Source: Chloroflexota bacterium
Lineage (GTDB): Bacteria > Chloroflexota > Anaerolineae > Anaerolineales > E44-bin32
Reading direction: 5' to 3'
DNA: 48,276 nt
Assembly (NCBI GenBank): GCA_022561385.1
Contig: JADFRG010000021.1
Location: 1-48,276, forward strand
The notes beneath the pieces are model-generated. The model saw nothing but the letters and a program-made list of their open reading frames with translations, was not told where the DNA came from and ran no database searches. Below, one piece after another: positions 7,452 through 15,430 of this stretch (position 1 is its first letter; every line of letters begins with the position of its first letter). Made by a program: the position numbers and the translations under genes.

Positions 7452-7793
7452 ATGACTACTGAGACCCAGCACGAGCCGAAACTACCCGTCAGCGGCCCGG
7501 CTGCCGCTGCCATGATTGCAGCGGGAATTGGCGCCTTGGTGATTGGGATCTTAACCACCGGCGCCGTAATAATCGAAGGCTTGAAAGCCGCGCTCAATTT
7601 TTGGCCGCCGGCCGGATCCCTTACAGGAAAGACGCTGATCGGCGTGATTTTATGGCTGATCAGCTGGGCCGCATTAAACGCGAGTTGGAAGGATAAGGAT
7701 TACGATCTCCGCAAAGCGTTTCTAATAACTCTGGTTCTACTTGGCCTTGGGGTGATTCTGACCTTTCCACCGGTTTTTGAGGCGTTTGAGTAA
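7452..7793 (+). CDS. Small three-helix membrane protein
   Basis: I do not recognise it. The 113-residue protein starts with a short polar N-terminus and then has hydrophobic segments at about 16-40, 58-77 and 88-106. A LNFWPPAGSLTGKT loop and a WKDKDYDLRKAF cytosolic-looking loop lie between helices. The start has GAGGGGAG upstream. The spacing to the 6889 gene (32 nt) suggests co-transcription and perhaps a joint complex. No catalytic motif is visible. Confidence 0.7.
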   Translation: MTTETQHEPKLPVSGPAAAAMIAAGIGALVIGILTTGAVIIEGLKAALNFWPPAGSLTGKTLIGVILWLISWAALNASWKDKDYDLRKAFLITLVLLGLGVILTFPPVFEAFE

Positions 7794-7943
7794 GCTTCAC
7801 AACATGCCTTAGGAGGGGGTTCGGTCTGGGCTAGCGGGGGATTTACGATTACGGCTTCATCGCCTCGTTGGTTCGGCACCGGCGACCGATATTATGTTGA
7901 TGCTCCTAACATTTCCGGGAAAATGGTTGAATGGGAGGTCGAG

Positions 7944-8195
7944 ATGAAAATCGTAATCGATCACAACCAGTGTGAACACGGGGGCGCCTACTCTGACCGC
8001 TGCCTCCGGGCGACCATACTCAACCCGCTAGGCCACGAGCGGTACTGTATGGTCGATTTCGAGGATGACTCTCGGCCAGAGCTCACCGTTACGCTCCGGT
8101 TCGACCACGAAGAATACACACGCGTGCTGCACGACGAAGCGGAGCGTAAAATTGTCGCCTCGGATGGCTGGATAGCTTTCGTCCCATCCGAATAA
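7944..8195 (+). CDS. Small hypothetical protein (83 aa)
   Basis: Function unknown. It begins MKIVIDHNQCEHGGAYSDRCL, so two cysteines occur near the N-terminus, then continues as an acidic beta-rich sequence ending WIAFVPSE. I chose the ATG at 7944 because GGGAGG sits 6 nt upstream; an in-frame ATG at 7923 has no such site. It lies 150 nt after the membrane gene pair, so it could be in the same transcript. Confidence 0.6.
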   Translation: MKIVIDHNQCEHGGAYSDRCLRATILNPLGHERYCMVDFEDDSRPELTVTLRFDHEEYTRVLHDEAERKIVASDGWIAFVPSE

Positions 8196-8568
8196 GTAGT
8201 TGAACCGCCGCCGGCGCCCAGGCGAACGCCTATTGGGTCCCGGCCGCACGAATCTCCGTAGGAAATCTAACTAGCCTGTCCTGGACGGACAGTCCAGGGC
8301 AGCCGCACACTTTCTAGAAGCATATCGCTACCCAGGTCCGCGCCAATCCTGCAAAGGTAATCCAGAGTACAACAGTAGGGTTGGTGTTCGTGTTGCCTCC
8401 TTTGTGATGTCGAAATCACGCGAAGGAAGCACAGGATCGGGCGGTCAATCGAGTTTACACCACGTTATGACAAGTGAACGATTGGCGCTTGTATATCAGA
8501 AATAACCATAAAGGCCGCCAGCAATCCGGCAGGCTAATCACGGCCGATTAGAATAGGCTCCATCTAAG
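8196..8568. other. Intergenic region with overlapping alternative hairpins
   Basis: No gene is supported. At 8276-8298 two hairpins exclude each other: CTGTCC with GGACAG (loop 5) and CCTGGAC with GTCCAGG (loop 5). No T tract follows, so this is not a normal terminator. The 270 nt up to the radical SAM start shows nothing else I can support. Confidence 0.4.
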
Positions 8569-10017
8569 ATGCGTGTTGTTTTGATCTCGACCTATGAACT
8601 CGGCCGACAGCCTTTCGGGCTGGCCTCGCCATCCGCCTGGCTCAGCCAGGCCGGAGCCGAAGTGACCTGCATGGATCTGGCGGTAGAGCGGCTAGACGAG
8701 GGCGCCATACGCGCGGCAGGCCTGGTGGCCTTTTATTTGCCGATGCACACTGCGACCCGGCTGGTCGTGCCGCTCATCGAACGGATCAGGCGGCTAAACC
8801 AGGGGGCACATATCGTTTGTTACGGCCTGTACGCGCCAATGAATGAGAAATACCTGCGCGGGCTGGGCGTGGACACCATCCTGGGAGGCGAGTACGAGGC
8901 GGGATTGAGTTCGTTGGTGACACGACTGATGGCCAACGGCTCGATCCCTCGTGCGGCCGCCCAGCCGGAACCCACAATCTCGCTGGCCCGGCAGCAGTTT
9001 ATAACCCCGCAGCGCGCGGGATTGCCTCCCTTGTCTCAGTATGCGCAGCTGGATATGGGCCAGAACCAGAGGCGGATTGTGGGCTATACGGAGGCCAGCC
9101 GCGGTTGTAAACACGTGTGCCGCCATTGCCCGATTGTCCCGGTTTATGAGGGCATGTTTCGGGTGGTCCAGAAGGACGTAGTTTTGGAGGACATCCGGCA
9201 GCAGGTACGCGCCGGTGCGGAACACATCACCTTTGGCGATCCAGATTTCTTCAACGGGATCGGGCACGCGCTGCCCATCGTGCGATCGTTACACGCCGAA
9301 TTCCCTCAGCTGACTTACGACGTGACCATCAAGATCGAACACCTGCTGCAACATGCCGAGCACCTGCCGACACTGCGCGATACGGGCTGTCTGTTTGTGA
9401 CCAGCGCGATCGAGTCTATCGATGAGAAGGTGCTGGCCCGTCTGGACAAGGGACACACGCAGGCGGATATCATCCGGGTCATCCATCAGTTCCAGGAAGT
9501 GGGGCTTACTCTGAATCCGACGCTGGTGACCTTCACGCCCTGGACGACGCTGGACGGGTACCGGCGGCTGCTTGCCTTCCTTGATGAATACGAGCTGGTC
9601 GAAAATATGGGCTCCATTCACCTGGCCATCCGCCTGCTGATTCCGGCCGGCTCAAAGCTGCTTGACTTGCCTGAAGTGCAGTCGCTCGTCGGCCCCTTCG
9701 ATGAGCAGCTCCTGATCTACCCCTGGCAGAACAGCGATCCGTCGGTAGACCAGCTTCATCAAGAGGTGCTTGCGCTGGTTGAAGCCGGGGCGGCGCGCGG
9801 CGAGGAGCGGCGCGAGGTATTTAATCAAGTGGCGGCGCTGGTTGAACTGCCAATGCGGCAGGCCAACGGGCGACATCCTCGAGCACAGGTCCCTCATTTG
9901 ACTGAGCCTTGGTATTGCTGTGCGGAGCCGACCGAGGAGCAGCTTGCTCCGCTTTATGGTGAACGAATCAAGGAGCGGAGCGGCCAGCTCGTCGGAACGC
10001 CAGTCCCCGAAATCTAA
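8569..10017 (+). CDS. CUAEP/CCAEP-tail radical SAM protein (Cys form)
   Basis: This 482-residue protein has an N-terminal B12-binding-like domain (MRVVLISTYELGRQPFGLASPSAWL..., with GLYAPMNEKYLRGLGVDTILGGEYE) and a radical SAM domain. The cluster motif is SRGC-KHV-C-RH-C with cysteines 180, 184 and 187. Near the C-terminus, EPWYCCAEP (Cys450-Cys451) matches the tail that names the CUAEP/CCAEP family, where the first position can be selenocysteine in relatives. Here the codon is TGC, so this copy is the cysteine form. The substrate of the family is not known to me. It would need cobalamin, which the operon at 11460-17502 would supply. Confidence 0.85.
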   Translation: MRVVLISTYELGRQPFGLASPSAWLSQAGAEVTCMDLAVERLDEGAIRAAGLVAFYLPMHTATRLVVPLIERIRRLNQGAHIVCYGLYAPMNEKYLRGLGVDTILGGEYEAGLSSLVTRLMANGSIPRAAAQPEPTISLARQQFITPQRAGLPPLSQYAQLDMGQNQRRIVGYTEASRGCKHVCRHCPIVPVYEGMFRVVQKDVVLEDIRQQVRAGAEHITFGDPDFFNGIGHALPIVRSLHAEFPQLTYDVTIKIEHLLQHAEHLPTLRDTGCLFVTSAIESIDEKVLARLDKGHTQADIIRVIHQFQEVGLTLNPTLVTFTPWTTLDGYRRLLAFLDEYELVENMGSIHLAIRLLIPAGSKLLDLPEVQSLVGPFDEQLLIYPWQNSDPSVDQLHQEVLALVEAGAARGEERREVFNQVAALVELPMRQANGRHPRAQVPHLTEPWYCCAEPTEEQLAPLYGERIKERSGQLVGTPVPEI

Positions 10018-10173
10018 ACGCACGCGGGAAATCAAGTCGAACCGGCGACTGTCGCGCCGGGTGATCTCCTAGGCCAAGCGATTTCGCGGCTGCGAGTGGG
10101 ATGAGCGCAGGTCAGAAATAGCGAGGCATCGAGTGACGATGCCGCCGCAGGGCCGAGGCTTCGCCTTTGTCCT

Positions 10174-10555
10174 CTAGATCAGGATTAGGGCTACTCCTCC
10201 TCCCATCTCCTTGACCGCCATGAGGCCCGCCTCCACAGCCGCGGGGCTGGGCGAATCGATAGAGAGCGGCAAGTCCCACTTCCTCCATGCTCGCCCGCAC
10301 CGCCATGGGCATCACAATTGGTTCGTCGGCACCTGCAAAACCCACATTCACGTCAATCACCTGCGCCCCGGCCTCCATCTGTCTGCGCGCGTCGCGACGC
10401 GCGAGGGTCATGTCCCCGCCTTTCAATTGCTGAGTCAAAACCTTGCGGTTGGCAGGATTGATCCGCTTGCCGATCGTCACAAAGGCGTCGTCAAATCCAA
10501 TTGAGGTCTGCCGTCCATCACGGGCTTCCAGTACGGTCTCGACAGGGTCAGTCAT
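10174..10555 (-). pseudogene. Broken pterin-binding (methyl-THF:corrinoid) methyltransferase
   Basis: The first 95 or so codons from ATG 10555 read as the start of a DHPS-like pterin-binding methyltransferase (AcsE/MtrH type): VTIGKRINPANRKVL and AGAQVIDVNVGFAGADEP. Around 10275 the match leaves the frame and continues in another frame as LPLSIDSPSPAAVEAGLMAV, then stops at a TAG at 10174. The rest of the usual roughly 260-residue domain is missing. A frameshift plus truncation makes it a pseudogene. It probably once worked with a corrinoid protein. Confidence 0.75.
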
Positions 10556-10658
10556 AGGGTTCGTCGCTCCTGGGGACGATCCAATGAGGTGATGTAGTCA
10601 GGAAGGAGAAATATAAACGGCTGTGACTTCGGTATAGAAATCAAGTGCAGCTTCGCCC

Positions 10659-10705
10659 ATCTCCCGCGGACCCGTAACTGAGGCCTTAGCCTCCGAACGG
10701 GAGAT
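10659..10705 (-). promoter_or_regulatory. Long structured hairpin upstream of the methyltransferase pseudogene
   Basis: Three nested pairings occur: ATCTCCC/GGGAGAT (outer arms), CCCGT/ACGGG and GAGGC/GCCTC (inner, 4-nt loop). The outer and middle pairings share bases, so they may compete. It lies about 100 nt before the pseudogene start in its 5' leader. I could not match it to a riboswitch class by eye. Confidence 0.3.
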
Positions 10706-10801
10706 GAACCTTGATGCCTTGCAGCAACTCAGTACCCTCTTATTTGGCCAATCTCAATATAGTCCACACGCTGTTCGCCTGGCCCTGAGAAACTGCAGGT
10801 C

Positions 10802-11044
10802 CTATGATTGTCGCCTCGTTCGGGCCGTCGCCTCACTAACGGGTTGAAAGCCTGGGCATTGCAGTACGGGCAACGGTGGGTATTTGGTAAAAGCCGGATC
10901 CGTCTTGGACAAGTTGCACATGAGAAAAGTGCTGCCGCGTGCACTCCTTATGATTCTGACATGCCGGCATCTGCCGCAAAGCCCCGACGGTGGAGGGAGG
11001 GATGTTTCTGGGTCTTGCTTCATCCGCTCGCTTGGATCCGCCAT
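10802..11044 (-). CDS. Small conserved Cys-rich protein (zinc-ribbon-like)
   Basis: This 80-residue protein has a core LCGRCRHVRIIRSARGSTFLMCNLSKTDPAFTKYPPLPVLQCPGF, with four cysteines in a C-x2-C ... C ... C pattern that suggests a small zinc site. Similar short proteins are widespread as uncharacterised conserved products. The start at 11044 has AAGGGGG directly adjacent; a second in-frame ATG at 11023 is possible. Function unknown. Confidence 0.65.
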   Translation of the reverse strand: MADPSERMKQDPETSLPPPSGLCGRCRHVRIIRSARGSTFLMCNLSKTDPAFTKYPPLPVLQCPGFQPVSEATARTRRQS

Positions 11045-11459
11045 CCCCCTTGTCGAGTGCCTAACGCTAGCGGAAAGATCGTGCTAGAAGGCTGCATGCA
11101 AAATCCTCGTCGCTCCCAGCGAGCGACCATGGCCCGTCCGTTCAAGCAGTGCCGGCGTATAAGCAGCATGTACCTGGGTGCTCCGGGCGCCAGAGAGTCG
11201 AGAGTAACACAGCTTAACATTCTTCCTAGCGATCTAATGTCCGAGGTTCTTTATGTGCTCGCACAAGGTGAATATCTCACCCAACCGTTAACGGGTGACA
11301 GATTTATTGAAGAATGGCACCGACCTGTACTGTCCCTTGATCTCGAGCGGAAGGTGACAGCACCGCCGCCCAGCAAGGGGAGTGAGCCGTTCAAGCCGAC
11401 AAGCGCTGCCCGGTCGCGGTTGCCGAGGCCTTGATAGAGCTGGGGCTGGCGGGTACGGA
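11045..11459. other. Intergenic region without supported genes
   Basis: Open frames here are short and carry no recognisable motif. A 23-codon in-frame stretch on the plus strand just before 11462 (ending ...AEALIELGLAGTD) resembles a protein C-terminus but has a stop immediately upstream. It could be gene debris. No terminator with a clear T tract follows cobU on the minus strand. Confidence 0.35.
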
Positions 11460-12023
11460 TTAAGATGCCGACTCACTACCGCCTTTTAGGACCAGCGGCA
11501 GACCTGCGACCAAAAGGATCACTTCATCGGCCGCCTGAGCCAGGCGAGAATTAGCTCGGCCTAGAGCGTCTCGATAACTGCGACCAAGGGCATAGGGGGG
11601 CACAATCCCCGAGCCGACCTCATTCGATATCACGATCCACTCCGCGTGGCTTGCAGCGTAGGCCTCCATGAGTAGGTCGATTTCCCGATCGAGAGCCGCC
11701 TCGGCCTCCTGCGGCGTGATTGCTTCAGGCAGTGAGGTGAGCACGTTGCTGGCGAGCAAAGTCAGGCAGTCAATCAGAATCAGCTCGGCTTGAGGTTGGT
11801 GCTGGCGGATCGACTCACCGAGATCGCGAGCTGCCTCCAGCGACTGCCAGTGGCCGGCTCGCGCGGCCCGGTGTTTGGCAATGCGGGCGGCCATCTCCTC
11901 ATCACCGGCCTCGGCCGTGGCCACAAATAGAACCGATTCGCTTCTTTGCTGGGCCAGGCGTTGGGCATGATCGCTCTTCCCGCTCCGAGCCCCACCCAGG
12001 ATCAGGGTCAGCTTTTTGCCCAT
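11460..12023 (-). CDS. cobU: CobU/CobP, adenosylcobinamide kinase/guanylyltransferase
   Basis: This 187-residue bifunctional enzyme phosphorylates adenosylcobinamide and transfers GMP to give adenosyl-GDP-cobinamide. It starts with the P-loop LTLILGGARSGKSDHAQRLA, followed by LFVATAEAGDEEMAARIAKHRAAR, LILIDCLTLLASNVL and ISNEVGSGIVPPYALGRSYRDALGRANSRLA, all typical. The ATG at 12023 lies inside the 3' end of cbiR (16-nt overlap); upstream in-frame extension to 12128 would be in cbiR. It is the last gene of the riboswitch-controlled operon. Confidence 0.95.
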   Translation of the reverse strand: MGKKLTLILGGARSGKSDHAQRLAQQRSESVLFVATAEAGDEEMAARIAKHRAARAGHWQSLEAARDLGESIRQHQPQAELILIDCLTLLASNVLTSLPEAITPQEAEAALDREIDLLMEAYAASHAEWIVISNEVGSGIVPPYALGRSYRDALGRANSRLAQAADEVILLVAGLPLVLKGGSESAS

Positions 12024-12781
12024 AACTTTTTCATGGCCCGTTCCAACACGGCTTGCGAACTGACGAAGTCCTCTTCGTTGAAAACTTCCATCGTGACCAC
12101 GCCTCGATAGTTTCCGCGCAGCAGGCATTCAAGTACCGGGTTGAGCCGCCCTGGAGGCACATGCAGGAGCGACCGATGATCGCGTTCCGCGATGCCGTGC
12201 AGGTGGATCACCCGCGTGCGCGGCAGCGCCTTGCGTATCAAGGGTATCGGGTCGAGTCCGTCCGCCCATAAATGGCCTACGTCCACACAGCGACTCACGG
12301 CGACGCGGTCTAGAACCGGCTCGATCAGACCCTCCGCGTGGCCTTCCAAGTTTTCGACGGCGATGTGAGCCGGGTCGCCAGCCCAATCTGCAGCCTGCTC
12401 GAGTGCGCGCGCGCTTCGTTCAACCCAGGCCGACTGCGCGCCCGAATTTATACCGTCGAGATGGACCACGTAAGCCCAGGGGTCGAGGGGTCGGGTACGT
12501 TCCATCACGCCTCTGGCCTTGATCAGGGCGCGGTGACCTTCTTGCCCATGCGAGCCAAGGCGGAGATCTAACGGCAGATGAACGGTATAGGTGAGGTCAT
12601 TTTCGCGTGCCAGTTCAGCAAGCTGTGAAATTACCTCCGCCGACGGTAAATTGCTCAAGTCGTCATCCACCTCAAAAAGGACCAACTCAATGTCGCGCAC
12701 CTTGTCCGCCAGGTACCTCACGTTGGGCAAGATCTCGTCCGGGAGGATGTAAGAAGTGGTTCCGATGCGGAAAGGGATCAT
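12008..12781 (-). CDS. cbiR: CbiR, cobamide-remodelling phosphodiesterase
   Basis: This 257-residue AP-endonuclease-like TIM barrel begins MIPFRIGTTSYILPDEILPNVRYL and contains LVLFEVDDDLSNLP, TVHLPLDLR, HIAVENLEG, CVDVGHLWADG, VIHLHGI and VTMEVFNEEDF, i.e. the histidine, glutamate and aspartate metal ligands of the fold. CbiR cleaves the nucleotide loop of foreign cobamides so that a preferred lower ligand can be installed. Its place between cobS and cobU, in an operon that also has cobT and a corrinoid importer, fits salvage and remodelling well. Overlaps cobS by 4 nt and cobU by 16 nt. Confidence 0.85.
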   Translation of the reverse strand: MIPFRIGTTSYILPDEILPNVRYLADKVRDIELVLFEVDDDLSNLPSAEVISQLAELARENDLTYTVHLPLDLRLGSHGQEGHRALIKARGVMERTRPLDPWAYVVHLDGINSGAQSAWVERSARALEQAADWAGDPAHIAVENLEGHAEGLIEPVLDRVAVSRCVDVGHLWADGLDPIPLIRKALPRTRVIHLHGIAERDHRSLLHVPPGRLNPVLECLLRGNYRGVVTMEVFNEEDFVSSQAVLERAMKKLWAKS

Positions 12782-13503
12782 GCCTGCAACTTGGCCGCGG
12801 ACGCAAGGAGCACAGAAAGTTCTGCAAGTTCGCAGGCCGCGCCGAGGACGTCACCCGTTACGCCGCCAAGCCGCACCCTGGCTGCGCGGAAGAGGGCAAA
12901 CACCACCGCGTGCGCCACCGCGAAGGCCAGCAGGCCGCGCCAGCCCAGCAAGCCGGCGGCGAGCGCCGTGACCAGCGCCGCGGCAGCAAGACCGCGCCGG
13001 GTCAGACCCGAGCGGAAATCAGCGCCCAGCCCGGCCGGCCGGGCCGGCGAAAACACTCCGCCCAGGAGTAGGGACCAGCGGCCCAAGATTGGCGCAAGCA
13101 GGAGCGGGAGTGGGTCGATTAGCGCTCCCACCGCCGCGGCCTTGAGCAGCAAAAGTAGGGCCACCCCGATGGCTCCAAAGGCCCCCACCCGAACGTCGTG
13201 CAATATCTCCAGCCGTCGGCTGGGAGTCTCGGTGGCCAGGAGCCCATCGCAAGCATCGGCCAGCCCGTCCAGGTGCAGCCCTCCCGTCAATGCCACCCAC
13301 GCCAGGGTAACCAGCGCTCCGGTCAACATGTCGGGGAACCATAACCTGGCCAGGAACCAGGTGGCCATCAGCGCCGCTCCCAGTACAAGGCCAACAATCG
13401 GAAACCAACCCGCCGCGCGGCCAAGGCCCTTCGGAGAGAGCCCGACCGGATTCCGGATCGGTAGGGTCGTCAAGAATCCGGCTGCTATCCGCCAGGAGTT
13501 CAC
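12778..13503 (-). CDS. cobS: CobS, adenosylcobinamide-GDP ribazoletransferase
   Basis: This integral membrane protein (241 aa) joins alpha-ribazole (phosphate) to adenosyl-GDP-cobinamide. FLTTLPIRNP near the N-terminus, the aspartate-rich GGLHLDGLADACDGLLA and the following RRLEILHDVRVGAFGAIGVAL are hallmark segments. Several hydrophobic helices follow. The start is GTG at 13503, overlapping the cobT stop by 4 nt (GTGA), so translation is coupled. Confidence 0.95.
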   Translation of the reverse strand: MNSWRIAAGFLTTLPIRNPVGLSPKGLGRAAGWFPIVGLVLGAALMATWFLARLWFPDMLTGALVTLAWVALTGGLHLDGLADACDGLLATETPSRRLEILHDVRVGAFGAIGVALLLLLKAAAVGALIDPLPLLLAPILGRWSLLLGGVFSPARPAGLGADFRSGLTRRGLAAAALVTALAAGLLGWRGLLAFAVAHAVVFALFRAARVRLGGVTGDVLGAACELAELSVLLASAAKLQA

Positions 13504-14555
13504 GTGCGATCGCTTACGCCCGCCTCGCCAAAGGTCGCCATTTCGTTCGGAATGCGCGCCGCCGCCTCAACCAGGTGCATGGCCAGCACGGCTCCGGTGC
13601 CTTCGCCCAATCGAAGCCCGAGGTCCAACAGCGGTCGCAAGCCGAGCGCCTCCAGGATCACCCGGTGCCCGACCTCCTCCGACAGGTGCGAGGCGATCAA
13701 GTAACCTTTGACCGCCGGCTTCATATGTGCGGCCACAAGGGCAGCCGCGCTCGAAATGAAACCATCGATCAGCACTGGGACACGCGCTGCGGCGGCGCCC
13801 AGGATCACTCCTACCAGTCCGCCGATCTCCAGCCCTCCGACCTTGGTTAACACATCGATCGGGTCGTCCGGATCTGCGTGGTTCACCGCCAACGCGCGCT
13901 CGACGACGGCAATCTTCCGCGCCAGCCCGGTGTCGTCGACCCCCGTGCCGCGCCCAACAACCTCCGCGACCGGTGCCCCGGTCAGCCCGGCGGTGATCGC
14001 CGCCGAGGGGGTCGTATTGCCGATGCCCATATCACCCGCAGCCACTAGGTCCAGGCCACGCGCGATCTCCGCTCGAACCACCTCTTCACCCACGGCGATG
14101 GATTGTTCGGCCTGGTTACGGGTCATGGCTGATCCATGAGCCATGTTGGCCGTGCCAAGGGCTACCTTACGGATGATCAGGTCCGGATGAGGCTCGAGCG
14201 GGATGGCCACGCCCACGTCCACTACCACGACCCGCGCGCCGGCCAGGCGCGCCAGCACGTTGATGGCCGCGCCTCCATCGAGAAAGTTGATGACCATCTG
14301 GGATGTGACCTCCGAGGGATAGGCGCTCACCCCCTCCGCCGTTACCCCATGGTCGCCAGCCATCACAATGACCGCTTTATCTTTGGTTCCCGGGCGCAAG
14401 TCGCCTGTGATGCCCGCCAATTGAATGGAGAGCTCCTCCAGCCTGCCCAGACTGCCCGCTGGTTTCGTCAGCTTTGCCTGGCGAAGGAGTGCCGACTCCA
14501 TGGCCGCTTCATCCAGCTCGCAGATGCTGTCGCGTAGCGTGTCCAATGTTGTCAT
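13500..14555 (-). CDS. cobT: CobT, nicotinate-nucleotide:DMB phosphoribosyltransferase
   Basis: This 351-residue enzyme activates the lower-ligand base as alpha-ribazole phosphate. Characteristic segments are LTKPAGSLGRLEELSIQLAGI, VIVMAGDHGVTAEGVSAYP, GGAAINVLAR, DMGIGNTTPSAAITA, and VLTKVGGLEIGGLVGVILGAAA. A Glu in the C-terminal LRLGEGTGAVLA segment is the likely catalytic base. It is preceded by a 100-bp gap after btuD in which I see no terminator, and overlaps cobS. Confidence 0.95.
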   Translation of the reverse strand: MTTLDTLRDSICELDEAAMESALLRQAKLTKPAGSLGRLEELSIQLAGITGDLRPGTKDKAVIVMAGDHGVTAEGVSAYPSEVTSQMVINFLDGGAAINVLARLAGARVVVVDVGVAIPLEPHPDLIIRKVALGTANMAHGSAMTRNQAEQSIAVGEEVVRAEIARGLDLVAAGDMGIGNTTPSAAITAGLTGAPVAEVVGRGTGVDDTGLARKIAVVERALAVNHADPDDPIDVLTKVGGLEIGGLVGVILGAAAARVPVLIDGFISSAAALVAAHMKPAVKGYLIASHLSEEVGHRVILEALGLRPLLDLGLRLGEGTGAVLAMHLVEAAARIPNEMATFGEAGVSDRT

Positions 14556-14657
14556 CTTCGCTCCTCCCGGGGCGAGAATGGCGGGTCGGGACCGGGCCAG
14601 CGCCTTTCAATCTGCGTAGGACACCTGTCTGCACGCTTCAGCGAGCGAACCCATCGT

Positions 14658-15407
14658 TCAACCGGTGAGCACCAGCGGAGTGCCATGAATCGGATCTTCC
14701 ACCACATGGATTTCGACTCCGTAGGCGGCACCTAGCTCGAGTGGCGTCAGGACCTGACGCGGATCGCCGATACTCTTGATCCTACCGTCGGAAAGCAGTG
14801 CCACCCGGTCGCTGAAGCGCGCCACGAGGTTGAGGTCGTGTAGGGCGATAAGCACACCGAGTCCCTGCTCGTGGGCGAGCTCTCGGACCAGCTTCAGGGT
14901 GCGGTCTTGATGCCGGAGGTCGAGGTGCGCCGTGGGTTCATCCAGCAGCAGGACCGAGGCGGACTGCGCCACCGCGCGGGCGACAAGCAAACGCTGCTGT
15001 TCGCCGCCGGATAACTCGCCCACCCGCCGGTGAGCCAGCTCATAAGTTTCGGTGCGCCGCATGGCATCCGCTGCGAGCTGGCGGTCGAGTTCGTCCTCGC
15101 GCTCTAGCCATCCCAGGTACGGCGTGCGGCCCATCAAGACCACCTCCATCGCGCGAACTGCCGGAGGCAGGTGGATTGCCTGAGGGACCACGGCGACCCG
15201 GCGGGCTCTCCTGGCGGGAGACATACGCACAATATCCTGCCCCTGGATCGCAATCTTCCCCCGTTCCGGTGGGAGGATCCCGCTGGCGGCCCGGATCAAC
15301 GTGGATTTCCCAACACCGTTGGGACCCACTACCGCAAACACCTCGCCCGCTCGGACGGAGAATTCGATGTCTTCCAGGACCGTCCGGCCGGGGTAGCCGA
15401 GCGTCAC
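14658..15407 (-). CDS. btuD: BtuD-like corrinoid ABC transporter ATPase
   Basis: This 249-residue ABC ATPase has Walker A VVGPNGVGKSTL, signature ELSGGEQQRLLVARA, Walker B VLLLDEPTAHLD and the H-loop LIALHDLN. The annotated GTG start at 15407 removes the first strand of the fold, because ALEFSQ directly upstream is in frame and family-like. A CTG at 15437 gives the full N-terminus, overlaps the btuC stop and has AGGAGG 4 nt upstream, so the true start is probably that CTG. Specificity for corrinoids is inferred from the riboswitch and cob neighbours. Confidence 0.9.
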   Translation of the reverse strand: MTLGYPGRTVLEDIEFSVRAGEVFAVVGPNGVGKSTLIRAASGILPPERGKIAIQGQDIVRMSPARRARRVAVVPQAIHLPPAVRAMEVVLMGRTPYLGWLEREDELDRQLAADAMRRTETYELAHRRVGELSGGEQQRLLVARAVAQSASVLLLDEPTAHLDLRHQDRTLKLVRELAHEQGLGVLIALHDLNLVARFSDRVALLSDGRIKSIGDPRQVLTPLELGAAYGVEIHVVEDPIHGTPLVLTG

Positions 15408-15430
15408 CTGGCTGAACTCGAGCGCAGCCG

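Noticed and set aside
10808-11434. 208-residue plus-strand ORF
   Set aside because: It lies antisense to the small Cys-rich protein gene and shows no recognisable motif.
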